From assembly GCA_030603685.1 (NCBI GenBank), contig JAUVXG010000004.1, positions 1 to 64,000 on the forward strand: a stretch of DNA of 64,000 nucleotides, given 5' to 3'. The notes beneath the pieces were generated by a model. It saw only the letters and a list, made by a program, of their open reading frames with translations, was not told where the DNA came from and made no database searches. This DNA is from Pleomorphomonas sp. Its GTDB lineage: Bacteria > Pseudomonadota > Alphaproteobacteria > Rhizobiales > Pleomorphomonadaceae. Below, one piece after another: positions 39,940 to 49,109 of the stretch (position 1 is the first letter of the stretch; every line of letters starts with the position of its first letter). The position numbers were made by a program, and so were the translations under genes.

Positions 39940-40844
39940 CAGCGGCGGATTATCGTGCCGGCGCCGGTCTCGGTGAAGATCTCCAGAAGAACGGCGTGCG
40001 CCGTCTTGCCGTTGACGATCACCGCCGCGTCCACGCCCCGCTTCAGCGCGTCGAAGCAGGTCTCCACCTTGGGGATCATGCCGCCGGAAATGGTGCCATC
40101 GGCGATCAGCGCCTGCGCCTCGGCACGGGTGAGCTGCTTGAGAAGCTGCCCTTCGCGGTTGAGCACGCCCGGCACGTCGGTCAAGAACAGGAGGCGCGCG
40201 GCGTGCAGGGCGCCGGCGATGGCGCCCGCGAAGGTGTCGGCGTTGACGTTGTAGGTCTCGCCATCGACACCCGGAGCGACAGGGGCCACCACGGGGATGA
40301 GGTCTTCCTTGGCCACCATGTCGAGCACGGCCGGGTTGACCACCTTGGGCTCACCCACGAAGCCCAGGTCGATGACCTTTTCGATCTCGCTGTCGGGATC
40401 GCGCATGGTGCGCGTCGCCTTTTCCACCGTGACGAGATTGCCGTCCTTGCCACAGAGACCGATGGCCCTGCCGCCCTCGGCATTGAGGGCCGAAACGATC
40501 TGCTTGTTGATGGAGCCGGCCAGCACCATCTCGACGATTTCCATGGTGGCGCGGTCGGTGACGCGCAGGCCGTTCTTGAACTCGCTCTTGATGCCGAGCT
40601 TGTCGAGCATCGAGCCGATCTGCGGGCCGCCGCCATGGACGACGATAGGCTTCATGCCCGACTGCTTCAGAAGCACCACGTCGCGGGCGAAGGCGCGCGC
40701 CAGGTCGGGATCGCCCATGGCATGACCGCCGTATTTGACCACGATGGTCTTGTCGTCATAGCGCTGCATGTAGGGCAGCGCTTCCGAGATGATGCGAGCG
40801 CGCGACAGCATCTCTTCGGTGGACTCGGGCGTGGATGGGGTCAT
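39939..40844 (-). CDS. argB: acetylglutamate kinase
   Basis: [40 protein letters not shown]. Confidence 0.97.
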   Translation of the reverse strand: MTPSTPESTEEMLSRARIISEALPYMQRYDDKTIVVKYGGHAMGDPDLARAFARDVVLLKQSGMKPIVVHGGGPQIGSMLDKLGIKSEFKNGLRVTDRATMEIVEMVLAGSINKQIVSALNAEGGRAIGLCGKDGNLVTVEKATRTMRDPDSEIEKVIDLGFVGEPKVVNPAVLDMVAKEDLIPVVAPVAPGVDGETYNVNADTFAGAIAGALHAARLLFLTDVPGVLNREGQLLKQLTRAEAQALIADGTISGGMIPKVETCFDALKRGVDAAVIVNGKTAHAVLLEIFTETGAGTIIRR

Positions 40845-40950
40845 GACGGCCTCGCGTCGGTTGGATCGGGTACGCCTATAGCCGATCGGGGGACGAGGCT
40901 CAACGGCCGAACAGCAGGCCGCGATGTCTGATGGCCATTGCCGCTAGCGC

Positions 40951-41601
40951 TCAGGCGCCTGCCAGCAACCTGGAAATCGCAGCCTTGAGATCGTCGATGC
41001 CGGCGCCCTTCTCGCTGGAGGTGGCCAACACCTCGGGGAAGGCCGCCGGACGCTTGCGGATCCGTTCGGCGGTGTCGGAGAGCACCTTGTCGATGCCGCC
41101 CGGCTTCAGCTTGTCGGCCTTCGTGAGCACGATCTGGTAGGAGACGGCTGCCTTATCGAGCAGCGTCAGCACGTCCTCGTCGTTCTTCTTGAGGCCGTGG
41201 CGGGCGTCGATCAGCACGTAGACGCGACGGAGGTTGGGGCGGCCGCGCAGATAGTCGCGGATCAAGGCGTTCCAGACGTCAACCTTTTCCTTCGGCGCCT
41301 CGGCGTAACCATACCCAGGCATGTCGACGAGCAACAGGCCGGCGTCGACCTCTGGCTTGAACAGGTTGAGTTCCTGCGTGCGGCCTGGTGTGTTGGAGGT
41401 CCGGGCGAGGCCCTGCTGGCCGGTCAGGGCGTTGATGAGGCTGGACTTGCCGACGTTGGAGCGTCCGGCGAAGGCGACCTCGATGGTGCCCGCGATCGGC
41501 GGCAGGTCGTTTGCCTGCGCCATGCCCCGGACGAAGGTCCAGGGGCGGGCGAACAGGAGGCGCGTCGCCTCGGGGTCGATCACAGTGCGGGCTTCTTCCA
41601 T
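40951..41601 (-). CDS. yihA: ribosome biogenesis GTP-binding protein YihA/YsxC
   Basis: [47 protein letters not shown]. Confidence 0.96.
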   Translation of the reverse strand: MEEARTVIDPEATRLLFARPWTFVRGMAQANDLPPIAGTIEVAFAGRSNVGKSSLINALTGQQGLARTSNTPGRTQELNLFKPEVDAGLLLVDMPGYGYAEAPKEKVDVWNALIRDYLRGRPNLRRVYVLIDARHGLKKNDEDVLTLLDKAAVSYQIVLTKADKLKPGGIDKVLSDTAERIRKRPAAFPEVLATSSEKGAGIDDLKAAISRLLAGA

Positions 41602-41709
41602 TGCGGAAATCCTGGGCTGTCGGCGGCGATGGGCAACCTCGCCCTCATAACGGAAACGGACCGGCTTGTTGTAGCCGGTCCGCCGATCTTACAAGCTTTG
41701 GCAGCCGTT

Positions 41710-43518
41710 TCAGCCAGCCTTCGGCTTTTTGGCGAAGGTACTCTTCAGATTGTCGAACAGCTCGATCTTGACGCCGTGCTTCTTCATGATCAGCGACTGC
41801 TGCAGGATCGACAACAGGTTGTTCCACGACCAGTAGATGACGAGACCGGCCGGGAAGGACGCCATCATGAAGGTGAAGACGATCGGCATCCAGGTGAACA
41901 GCATGGCCTGCGTCGGATCGGGCGGCGCCGGATTGAGCTTCATCTGGACGAACATCGTGATGCCCATGATGATCGGCCAGATGCCGAGCATCAGCATGTG
42001 CGGCGGCGTCCAGGGGATCAGCCCGAACAGATTGAAGATCGTCGTCGGATCGGCTGCCGACAGGTCGTGGATCCAGCCGAAGAAGGGCGCGTGACGCATT
42101 TCGATGGTCACGTAGAGCACCTTGTAGAGCGAGAAGAACACCGGGATCTGCACAAGAATGGGCAGGCAGCCGGCCAGCGGGTTGATCTTCTCCCGCTTGT
42201 ACAGTTCCATGGTCTCCTGCTGCTGCTTGACCTTGTCGTCCGGATACTTGGCCTTGATGTCGGCCATGGCCGGCTGCAGCATCTTCATCTTGCTCATCGA
42301 CGCGTAGGACTTGTTGGCGAGCGGGAAGAAGATGGCCTTGACGATCAGGGTGACCAGCAGGATGGCGATACCGAAGTTGCCGACGAGGACATAGAGCCAG
42401 TCGATCAGCAGGAACATCGGCTTGGTGATCCAGTAGAACCAGCCCCAGTCGATCAGACGATCGAACTTGACGATGCCGAGCTCGCGCTCATAGGCGTCGA
42501 CGCGAGCCACCGTCTTGGCGCCGGCAAACAGTCGCGTCTCGGTCGCGGCGGTGCCACCGGCGGAAACGACCAGCGGATCGCGGAGATAGTTGGCCTGATA
42601 GGTATCGACGCTGCCGGCAAGAGCCCAGGAAAAGCGCGGCTGGAAGGCGGTGCCCCCCTCGGGGATCAGCGCAGTCGCCCAATACTTGTCGGTGATGCCG
42701 AGCCAGCCGGACGCAACCTTATCGGGCTTCACCCCGTCGCTGTCGTCCTTCAGGTCGCTATAGGTGGTCTCGGTCAGCCCTTCATCGCCGAACACGCCGA
42801 GCAGCCCCTCGTGCAGAACCCAGGTACCCGGTACCTGAGGCGTGCCATAGCGGGTGACGAGGCCGTAGGGGTAGACGGTGGCGGCGGTGCCCGACGTGTT
42901 GGCAACGCTGTCCTTCACCGTGAACATGGCGTGGGAGTCGACGGAAATCTCGCGCGTGAACACGAGGCCGGCGCCGTTATCCCAGGTCAGCGTGACCGGC
43001 GTCGACGGCGTCAGACGCGCGCCGTCAGGCGCGGTCCATACCGTATCGGCCTCCGGCAGCTTCACGCTGGTTCCGGCCGGAGCCTTGAATCCGAACTCGG
43101 CGTAATAGGCGTGATCGGTGCCAAAGGGATTGAGCAGCTTCACAAGCGGCGAGTCGGGCTCGATGGTTTCGCGATAAAGCTTCAGCGAGAGATCATCGAT
43201 GCGGGCACCGGCAAGGCTGATCGAGCCTACGAGTTCCGGCGTGGCGATCGCCACGCGCGGGCGTCTGGCGAGCGCCTCCTCGCGGGAGACGAAAGCTGCG
43301 GTGGTATTGAGACCGACCGTCGGCGCCGCGCCATCGGTCGCAGTGCCCTCGGCGTTGCCGTCGGCCTGAGCCGTGGTGGCCTGGCCGTCCTGCTGCTGAG
43401 CCGCCTGCTGGGCGATCTGCGCCTTCTCCATCTGCGGGCCGGCGACGAAATACTGCCAGCCGAGCAGCACGGCCAGCGATAGCGCAATGGCCAGGATCAT
43501 GTTGCGGTTTTCGGTCAT
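41710..43518 (-). CDS. yidC: membrane protein insertase YidC
   Basis: MTENRNMILAIALSLAVLLGWQYF N-terminus; C-terminal GCLPILVQIPVFFSLYKVL and FPAGLVIYWSWNNLLSILQQ. Confidence 0.97.
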   Translation of the reverse strand: MTENRNMILAIALSLAVLLGWQYFVAGPQMEKAQIAQQAAQQQDGQATTAQADGNAEGTATDGAAPTVGLNTTAAFVSREEALARRPRVAIATPELVGSISLAGARIDDLSLKLYRETIEPDSPLVKLLNPFGTDHAYYAEFGFKAPAGTSVKLPEADTVWTAPDGARLTPSTPVTLTWDNGAGLVFTREISVDSHAMFTVKDSVANTSGTAATVYPYGLVTRYGTPQVPGTWVLHEGLLGVFGDEGLTETTYSDLKDDSDGVKPDKVASGWLGITDKYWATALIPEGGTAFQPRFSWALAGSVDTYQANYLRDPLVVSAGGTAATETRLFAGAKTVARVDAYERELGIVKFDRLIDWGWFYWITKPMFLLIDWLYVLVGNFGIAILLVTLIVKAIFFPLANKSYASMSKMKMLQPAMADIKAKYPDDKVKQQQETMELYKREKINPLAGCLPILVQIPVFFSLYKVLYVTIEMRHAPFFGWIHDLSAADPTTIFNLFGLIPWTPPHMLMLGIWPIIMGITMFVQMKLNPAPPDPTQAMLFTWMPIVFTFMMASFPAGLVIYWSWNNLLSILQQSLIMKKHGVKIELFDNLKSTFAKKPKAG

Positions 43519-43925
43519 GGACCTTTTTCTTCCTCGCTCGGCGCCGGCTTCAGCGCCTCTTTGCCGCCGCGCGGCCTTGTCTTGTCGGAGGCCGCAGCGC
43601 GAACGGCGCCGACCACTTCGGCGACCAGATCGGAAAACGGCATGTCCAGTGCCGGACGGCGGCCAACCAGCACGAAATCACGCTCGGGGTCGGCAACCGA
43701 GGCGCCGGCGAGCCTTACCGCCTCCTTGAGACGGCGCCGGATGCGATTGCGCACCACGGCATTGCCCATCTTCTTGGTCACCGTGAAGCCGAAGCGGGCA
43801 TCCACCCCGGCCTCCTCCCCCGCCCCATCGGAGCGGCGGAGCGATTGCAGCAAAAAGCCGCGCCGGGGTGTTCGGGCACCCCGGGCGACTTTCACGTAGT
43901 CATTTCGCTTTTTCAGCCGCTTCAT
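43515..43925 (-). CDS. rnpA: ribonuclease P protein component
   Basis: MKRLKKRNDYVKVARG...RFGFTVTKKMGNAVVRNRIRRRLKEAVRL; start trimmed from longer ORF. Confidence 0.94.
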   Translation of the reverse strand: MKRLKKRNDYVKVARGARTPRRGFLLQSLRRSDGAGEEAGVDARFGFTVTKKMGNAVVRNRIRRRLKEAVRLAGASVADPERDFVLVGRRPALDMPFSDLVAEVVGAVRAAASDKTRPRGGKEALKPAPSEEEKGP

Positions 43926-43976
43926 GTCTGGCGCCCTGCAAGCCGTATGGCCGGCGTCCGCCATGAACGGGGCCGA

Positions 43977-44111
43977 TCACGCCGACAGACGCTTGCGCCC
44001 CTGGGCCCGACGGCGGGCGATCACCTTGCGGCCACCGGCGGTGGCCATGCGCGCACGGAAGCCGTGGCGGCGCTTGCGAATGAGCTTGGACGGCTGATAA
44101 GTCCGCTTCAT
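43977..44111 (-). CDS. rpmH: 50S ribosomal protein L34
   Basis: Own translation of the reverse strand: [44 protein letters not shown]; below the ORF-track size cutoff. Confidence 0.97.
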   Translation of the reverse strand: MKRTYQPSKLIRKRRHGFRARMATAGGRKVIARRRAQGRKRLSA

Positions 44112-44509
44112 GGTCGTTTGCCCGCCTGGCGGGCCCCTCGTTCTCTAGGCTCTCCGGCCTCGTCGTGTCTTGCACGACGCCTTCGGACAGCTCTTGTGTC
44201 TCAACAGGGAAATCGGCCACGGCACATGCGGCCAAGCCGGCCGAAAGACCGGTGGCGCCCTTCCGATCGGAGGGGCTTATACGGGACGGACGGAGGCTCG
44301 TCAACGCATCAATGCCAAGCAAACCGCCGCGGGACCGCCCGCTTGCCGGCGATTTCGACGGCTGCTGACAACTGCGGGCATCCCACCGCGCTAGGATATG
44401 GGCAAATATGGCGACGCGACAGAATTTTACCTTATTTCGGACGCGGGCCTCTTCCAATTTCTGCGCGAAGCGACAGATAGAGAGCATTCTTTTTTCGGAA
44501 TCTCCCAGC

Positions 44510-45955
44510 ATGGCCCAGACTGACACTTCCGGCAGCGGCACCAAGCCGCACTTCCCGACCAAGCACACATTCAGTCTGTCCTTCAAACTCCTCATCTTCA
44601 CGATCCTGTTCGTGATGTTCGCGGAAGTGCTCCTGTTCGTTCCGGCCATCGCCAACTTCCAGCGCACCTATATCGAATCGAAGATCCGGACCGCCGGAAT
44701 CGTCGCGCATACGCTGACGACCTATCCGGAGACGGCGCTGCCCCGCACCATCCAGGCCGATCTCCTCGACCGGCTCGACGCCTATGCCGTCGCCGTGCGG
44801 TCGGAGGGCATGAAGCAGCTCGTCGCCATGGCGGATACGCCGCCGACGGTCACGCGCAGCATCGACTTCGACAGTCAGCAGACGCATGGCATCGTGATGG
44901 AGGCGATGGATACCATGCTGTTCGGCGGCGATCGCACCATCCGCGTTACCGGCACCTACGACGGCGAAGGACTGGTCGAAGTGGTGTTTTCCGAAACCCA
45001 TCTCCGGGACGAGCTCTTGCATTTCGCCGGTCGGCTGCTTCTGGTGTCGTTCCTCATCTCGGCCTTCGTCGGCGTGCTGGTGTTTTTCTCCATCCAGTAC
45101 CTGATGGTCATTCCGATGCGGCGCCTGGGCAAGTCGATCTACAAATGGTCGCAGGAACCCGAGAGCGACGCCTATCTGGTGCGCTATGGCGGGCGGACGG
45201 ACGAGATCGGCCGCGCCGAGTTTGCCGCCGCCGCCATGCAGCAGCGCATCCAGGAGCTTTTCAAGCAGCAGAAGCGGCTGGTCGAGCTGGGCCTCGCCGT
45301 GTCCAAGATCAACCACGACCTGCGCAATCTGCTTGCCTCGGCCCAACTCATTTCCGACCGCCTGACGATGATCCCCGACCCATCGGTGCAGCGCTTCGCG
45401 CCCAAGCTGGTGTCGGCCATCGACAGGGCCATCAACTACTGCCAGTCGGTGCTCGCCTACGGCAAGGCGCAGGAAGCCCCCCCCTCGCGCCGGCTGCTGT
45501 CGTTATCGCGGCTTTGCACCGACGTCGCCGAGATGACCGGCCTCGTTCAGCATGCCAGCATCGAGTGGGTGAACGCGGTGCCCGAAGATCTCGAGGTGGA
45601 TGCCGACTCGGACCAGTTGTTCCGGGTGCTGCTCAACCTTGTGCGCAATGCCGCACAGGCGCTCGAACAATGCAAGGATGACGCGGTGGTTCGCCGGCTC
45701 ACGGTGTCGGCCGAGCGCGACGGCACCAAGGTCAGCATCCGGGTTTCCGATACCGGCCCGGGCCTGTCGGAGAAGGCGCGCGAATCGCTGTTCAAGCCGT
45801 TTTCCGGCTCGGTGCGCACCGGTGGCACCGGGCTTGGCCTCGCCATCGTCGCCGAGCTGGTCAGGGCCCATGGCGGTACCATCTCCTGCCTGGACGGCGG
45901 CCCGGGCGCCACGTTCGTCATCGATATCCCGGACCGGCCGGCTCTCGCCGCCTGA
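44510..45955 (+). CDS. membrane sensor histidine kinase
   Basis: Two TMs flanking a periplasmic domain, HAMP, INHDLRNLLASAQLISDRL, DTGPGLSEKARESLFKPF, GGTGLGLAIV; upstream start 44408 possible. Confidence 0.87.
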   Translation: MAQTDTSGSGTKPHFPTKHTFSLSFKLLIFTILFVMFAEVLLFVPAIANFQRTYIESKIRTAGIVAHTLTTYPETALPRTIQADLLDRLDAYAVAVRSEGMKQLVAMADTPPTVTRSIDFDSQQTHGIVMEAMDTMLFGGDRTIRVTGTYDGEGLVEVVFSETHLRDELLHFAGRLLLVSFLISAFVGVLVFFSIQYLMVIPMRRLGKSIYKWSQEPESDAYLVRYGGRTDEIGRAEFAAAAMQQRIQELFKQQKRLVELGLAVSKINHDLRNLLASAQLISDRLTMIPDPSVQRFAPKLVSAIDRAINYCQSVLAYGKAQEAPPSRRLLSLSRLCTDVAEMTGLVQHASIEWVNAVPEDLEVDADSDQLFRVLLNLVRNAAQALEQCKDDAVVRRLTVSAERDGTKVSIRVSDTGPGLSEKARESLFKPFSGSVRTGGTGLGLAIVAELVRAHGGTISCLDGGPGATFVIDIPDRPALAA

Positions 45956-45965
45956 ACATGCAAAA

Positions 45966-45992
45966 GCGGCGACGCCCTGAAAGCGCCGCCGC
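45966..45992 (-). terminator. intrinsic terminator of nagB (between convergent genes)
   Basis: Minus strand GCGGCGGCGC-TTTCAGG-GCGTCGCCGC followed by TTTT. Confidence 0.65.
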
Positions 45993-46016
45993 ACACATTG
46001 TCGTCAATGAGACGCC

Positions 46017-46763
46017 TTACTCCGCAGCCAGGCTCTCATCTGTCGCGCCGGCTCCGCTCTCCGCATCCAGCCACCAAGTGACGTTGGCATGGCCACGCAA
46101 GGCCGTTGCCGGGCAATCAGGGCCGATGGGGCCCGTAAGCGCCGCACACACCGCGTCGCGCTTGGAGGCGCCGGTGGCCAGCACGATGATTTCCCGGGAG
46201 TCGAGAATTGTGCCGATCCCCATGGTCATGGCCTTGGTGGGCGGCAGCTTTCCATCGAAGAAGGCCGAGTTGGCTTCGAGCGTCGATGCCTCGAGATCGA
46301 CGACGCGCGTGCGGGCGGCAAAGTCGGCGCCCGGCTCGTTGAAGCCGATGTGACCATTGCGGCCAATGCCGAGAAGCTGAAGATCGATGCCGCCCGCTTC
46401 GCGCATCATCGCCTCATAGCGGCTGGCAAAGGCGGCGGGATCGGCGGCAAGACCGTCGGGCACGAAGGTTCTGGTCTTGTCTATGTCGACGAGATCGAAC
46501 AGCTGGCTGTCCATCGTCGACCGATAGGAGCGCGGATCTTCCGGCGGCAAGCCGACATATTCATCCAGATTGAAGGACGTCACGCCGGCAAAGCTGATCT
46601 CGCCGGCACGATGCAGCGCGACAAGTCGCTCGTAGACCGGCTCCATGGTGGCGCCGGTGGCAAGCCCCAGCACGATTTTCGGCGTCGCCTTGAGGCGTTC
46701 GGCGATGCGGTCGGCCACGGCATGGGCCGCCGCGACGGTGGTGGGAAATTGGTTGATCGACAT
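46017..46763 (-). CDS. nagB: glucosamine-6-phosphate deaminase
   Basis: LGLATGATMEPVYERL, VTSFNLDEYVGLPPEDPRSYRSTM, LLGIGRNGHIGFNEPG. Confidence 0.95.
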   Translation of the reverse strand: MSINQFPTTVAAAHAVADRIAERLKATPKIVLGLATGATMEPVYERLVALHRAGEISFAGVTSFNLDEYVGLPPEDPRSYRSTMDSQLFDLVDIDKTRTFVPDGLAADPAAFASRYEAMMREAGGIDLQLLGIGRNGHIGFNEPGADFAARTRVVDLEASTLEANSAFFDGKLPPTKAMTMGIGTILDSREIIVLATGASKRDAVCAALTGPIGPDCPATALRGHANVTWWLDAESGAGATDESLAAE

Positions 46764-46871
46764 CTCGTACTCCATCGACCGGCCGCAGCACGGCAATCTT
46801 CATCTCTTGAGGAGATGATGGCGACGGATAATTAGTTCGTCAAGATGCCGAACATAAAATTTCGATGACAC

Positions 46872-48122
46872 TCAACCGTGGGCGGCAGACGGCAAGCGCA
46901 ACGGCATGGGCAGATCCGCCGGGCTGAACAGAAGATTGTGTGCCTGATTGAGTGCGATGGCGACGGCACCGGTCAGCGCGGCGCGGGCACCAAGCGCCGA
47001 CACCTCGACGACGATCGGCCGGCGACTGACCCGCGGCAACTCGGCCCTTATCCAGTCCACCACACCCGGCAGACAGCCGACGATGCCACCGACCACGATC
47101 TTCCTCGGCTCAAGCAACGCGTGGACCGCGACCATCGCCAGCGCCGCGGTACGAGCCAGGTCGCGGGCTGCGGTGACGGCAGCCTCGTCCTGTCCCTTCA
47201 GGGCCGCGGCAAAAATGTCGGATGGGCTCGATGTCTTTGTACCGCCGAGTGCCCGGTAGCGTTCGCGGAGGCCGCGCCTGCCAATGGTGCTTTCAAGGGC
47301 GCCGCGCTCCAGGCTGTCGGAGGCGGTCGGATCGCCACCGATCGGCAGGAAGCCGATTTCGCCGGCAGCCCCGCTGGCACCCCGGATCAGTCGCCCTCCC
47401 GTGAGCGCGCCAAGGCCGATACCCGTCCCCAACGAGACGAAGGCTACCTCGTCGACCCCAACGGCGCAGCCTGTCCAGGACTCTCCGATCACCGCCGCGT
47501 TGATGTCGTTCTCAATCACCACCGCGCATCCGAGCTCTGCGGATAGCAAGGTGCGGACATCGACGTCGCCCAGCCCCTCGAGGTTGGGCGACAGCGACAG
47601 ACGTCCACTCACCGGTTCGACGACGCCCGGCATGGCCACCGCGGCTACCAGAACCTTCTGCCTGTCGACACCGGCCTTGGCGATCAGTTCGGCAGACAGA
47701 CGCCCGAGCGCAGACACCAGCGCCGTGCCCGTGAGATCGTCGGACGGCGATTCCTCCGATGCGAGGATGTCGCCGACGATGTTGGCGAGCGACAGGCGCA
47801 GCGAGGTGACGCCGAGTTCGGCACCGATGACATAGCCGGCCGAGGGATCGACCTCATAGATGACCGCAGCGCGGCCGACCTTGCCCGACGTAACCCCCTT
47901 GATGCGGACGAACCCACCACTTTCCAGCACGCGGATCACTTCCGACATGGTCTGCTTGGAGAGGCCGGTGATCTTGGCAAGGGCAGCCCTCGAAGTGGCG
48001 CCGGAGTTGAGGAGCACATCCATGACGGCGCGCACCGAGATCTGGCGCAGCACCGGCGTTGCGGTATCGTCTGGGATCATCGGGCCGGAAGTCTCCCTGG
48101 GAGCATCACGGGATCGATCCAT
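46872..48122 (-). CDS. ROK-family transcriptional regulator (NagC/XylR-like)
   Basis: N-terminal wHTH SRAALAKITGLSKQTMSEVIRVLESGG; ROK domain VIENDINAAVIGE, SLGTGIGLGAL. Confidence 0.88.
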   Translation of the reverse strand: MDRSRDAPRETSGPMIPDDTATPVLRQISVRAVMDVLLNSGATSRAALAKITGLSKQTMSEVIRVLESGGFVRIKGVTSGKVGRAAVIYEVDPSAGYVIGAELGVTSLRLSLANIVGDILASEESPSDDLTGTALVSALGRLSAELIAKAGVDRQKVLVAAVAMPGVVEPVSGRLSLSPNLEGLGDVDVRTLLSAELGCAVVIENDINAAVIGESWTGCAVGVDEVAFVSLGTGIGLGALTGGRLIRGASGAAGEIGFLPIGGDPTASDSLERGALESTIGRRGLRERYRALGGTKTSSPSDIFAAALKGQDEAAVTAARDLARTAALAMVAVHALLEPRKIVVGGIVGCLPGVVDWIRAELPRVSRRPIVVEVSALGARAALTGAVAIALNQAHNLLFSPADLPMPLRLPSAAHG

Positions 48123-48169
48123 ACACCCAAAACCGCCGTTTCACAGCCCCGACGCGCGGTGTCGAACAC

Positions 48170-49057
48170 TTACGTCTTGGCGACGGCTCCGGCCTGCACG
48201 GAGTTTCGATACTCGGTCGGCGTGCGGCCCACCACCTTCTTGAACACCTTGTAGAAATAATTGAAGTCGTTGAAGCCGCAGCGCTGGGCGATCTGCGACA
48301 GCGGCAGATCGTATTTCTCCAGCATGAACTTGGCCTTCCCGATCCTGACCTGCGTCAGGTAATCGGAAAAGGTCATTGCACCCTGCTCCCGGAAGACGCG
48401 CGAGAAATAGTTGGGACTGATGCGCAGGTGGGCGGCAACCGTGTCCCGCGTGATCAGACGATCGAAGTTCTCCTCGATGTAGAGAGAGGCGGCGCGGAAG
48501 AAGGCCGAAGATTGCCGATCCTCCTCCGGCACGGGATTGGCAATCAGGCGTCGGGCGTATTCGAGGATCGACTGGGCCAGCAGGCGGGCGTCCAGGCTGT
48601 TTGCCCCCGCGTCGTCGCGATGGCTCGTCATGGCCTCCACCAGGTGCTGCAGAGGGCCGTTGCCGGGGATCAGGCAACTCCGTTTTTCGACCGACAGGAA
48701 GCGCCTCTCGGCGGCACTCCAGCGCACCAGGCTGACGCCGAGATGGGTGGCGCCGAAGAGGAGGCTCAGCACCTCGACGTCCTTGTCCCAGAGCGGTTGG
48801 TTCCAGCAGTTGCCCGGCACGACCAACGCCTCGCCCGGGCCGAGTTCGGTTTCCACGATCCGCGCGTTTCGGTCGCAGAGAACGTTGGTGTAGGTGCCGG
48901 CGATCACGACTTCGAAGCGGGCAAACTGCACTTGCAGCGCGCCAAGCGGCGGAGCGGCCGCGTCGAGGCCGAAGACGATGCGTTGCGGCCAACCGGTTTC
49001 GGCGGCAAGCGCATTCCCACGGGCAAAATCGTCGAGCGTCACGTTGGCATTCAACAT
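48170..49057 (-). CDS. AraC-family transcriptional regulator
   Basis: C-terminal double HTH: LRISPNYFSRVFREQGAMTFSDYLTQVRIGKAKFML...IAQRCGFNDFNYFYKVFKKVVGRTPTEYR. Confidence 0.92.
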   Translation of the reverse strand: MLNANVTLDDFARGNALAAETGWPQRIVFGLDAAAPPLGALQVQFARFEVVIAGTYTNVLCDRNARIVETELGPGEALVVPGNCWNQPLWDKDVEVLSLLFGATHLGVSLVRWSAAERRFLSVEKRSCLIPGNGPLQHLVEAMTSHRDDAGANSLDARLLAQSILEYARRLIANPVPEEDRQSSAFFRAASLYIEENFDRLITRDTVAAHLRISPNYFSRVFREQGAMTFSDYLTQVRIGKAKFMLEKYDLPLSQIAQRCGFNDFNYFYKVFKKVVGRTPTEYRNSVQAGAVAKT

Positions 49058-49109
49058 GGAGCGTCTCCTCCTTGCTTCGGGGATCGAAGAAGTGGATCGC
49101 AGAAAGAGA

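Noticed and set aside
41197-43482. 761-aa plus-strand ORF
   Set aside because: Antisense to yidC/yihA; composition artefact of high GC.
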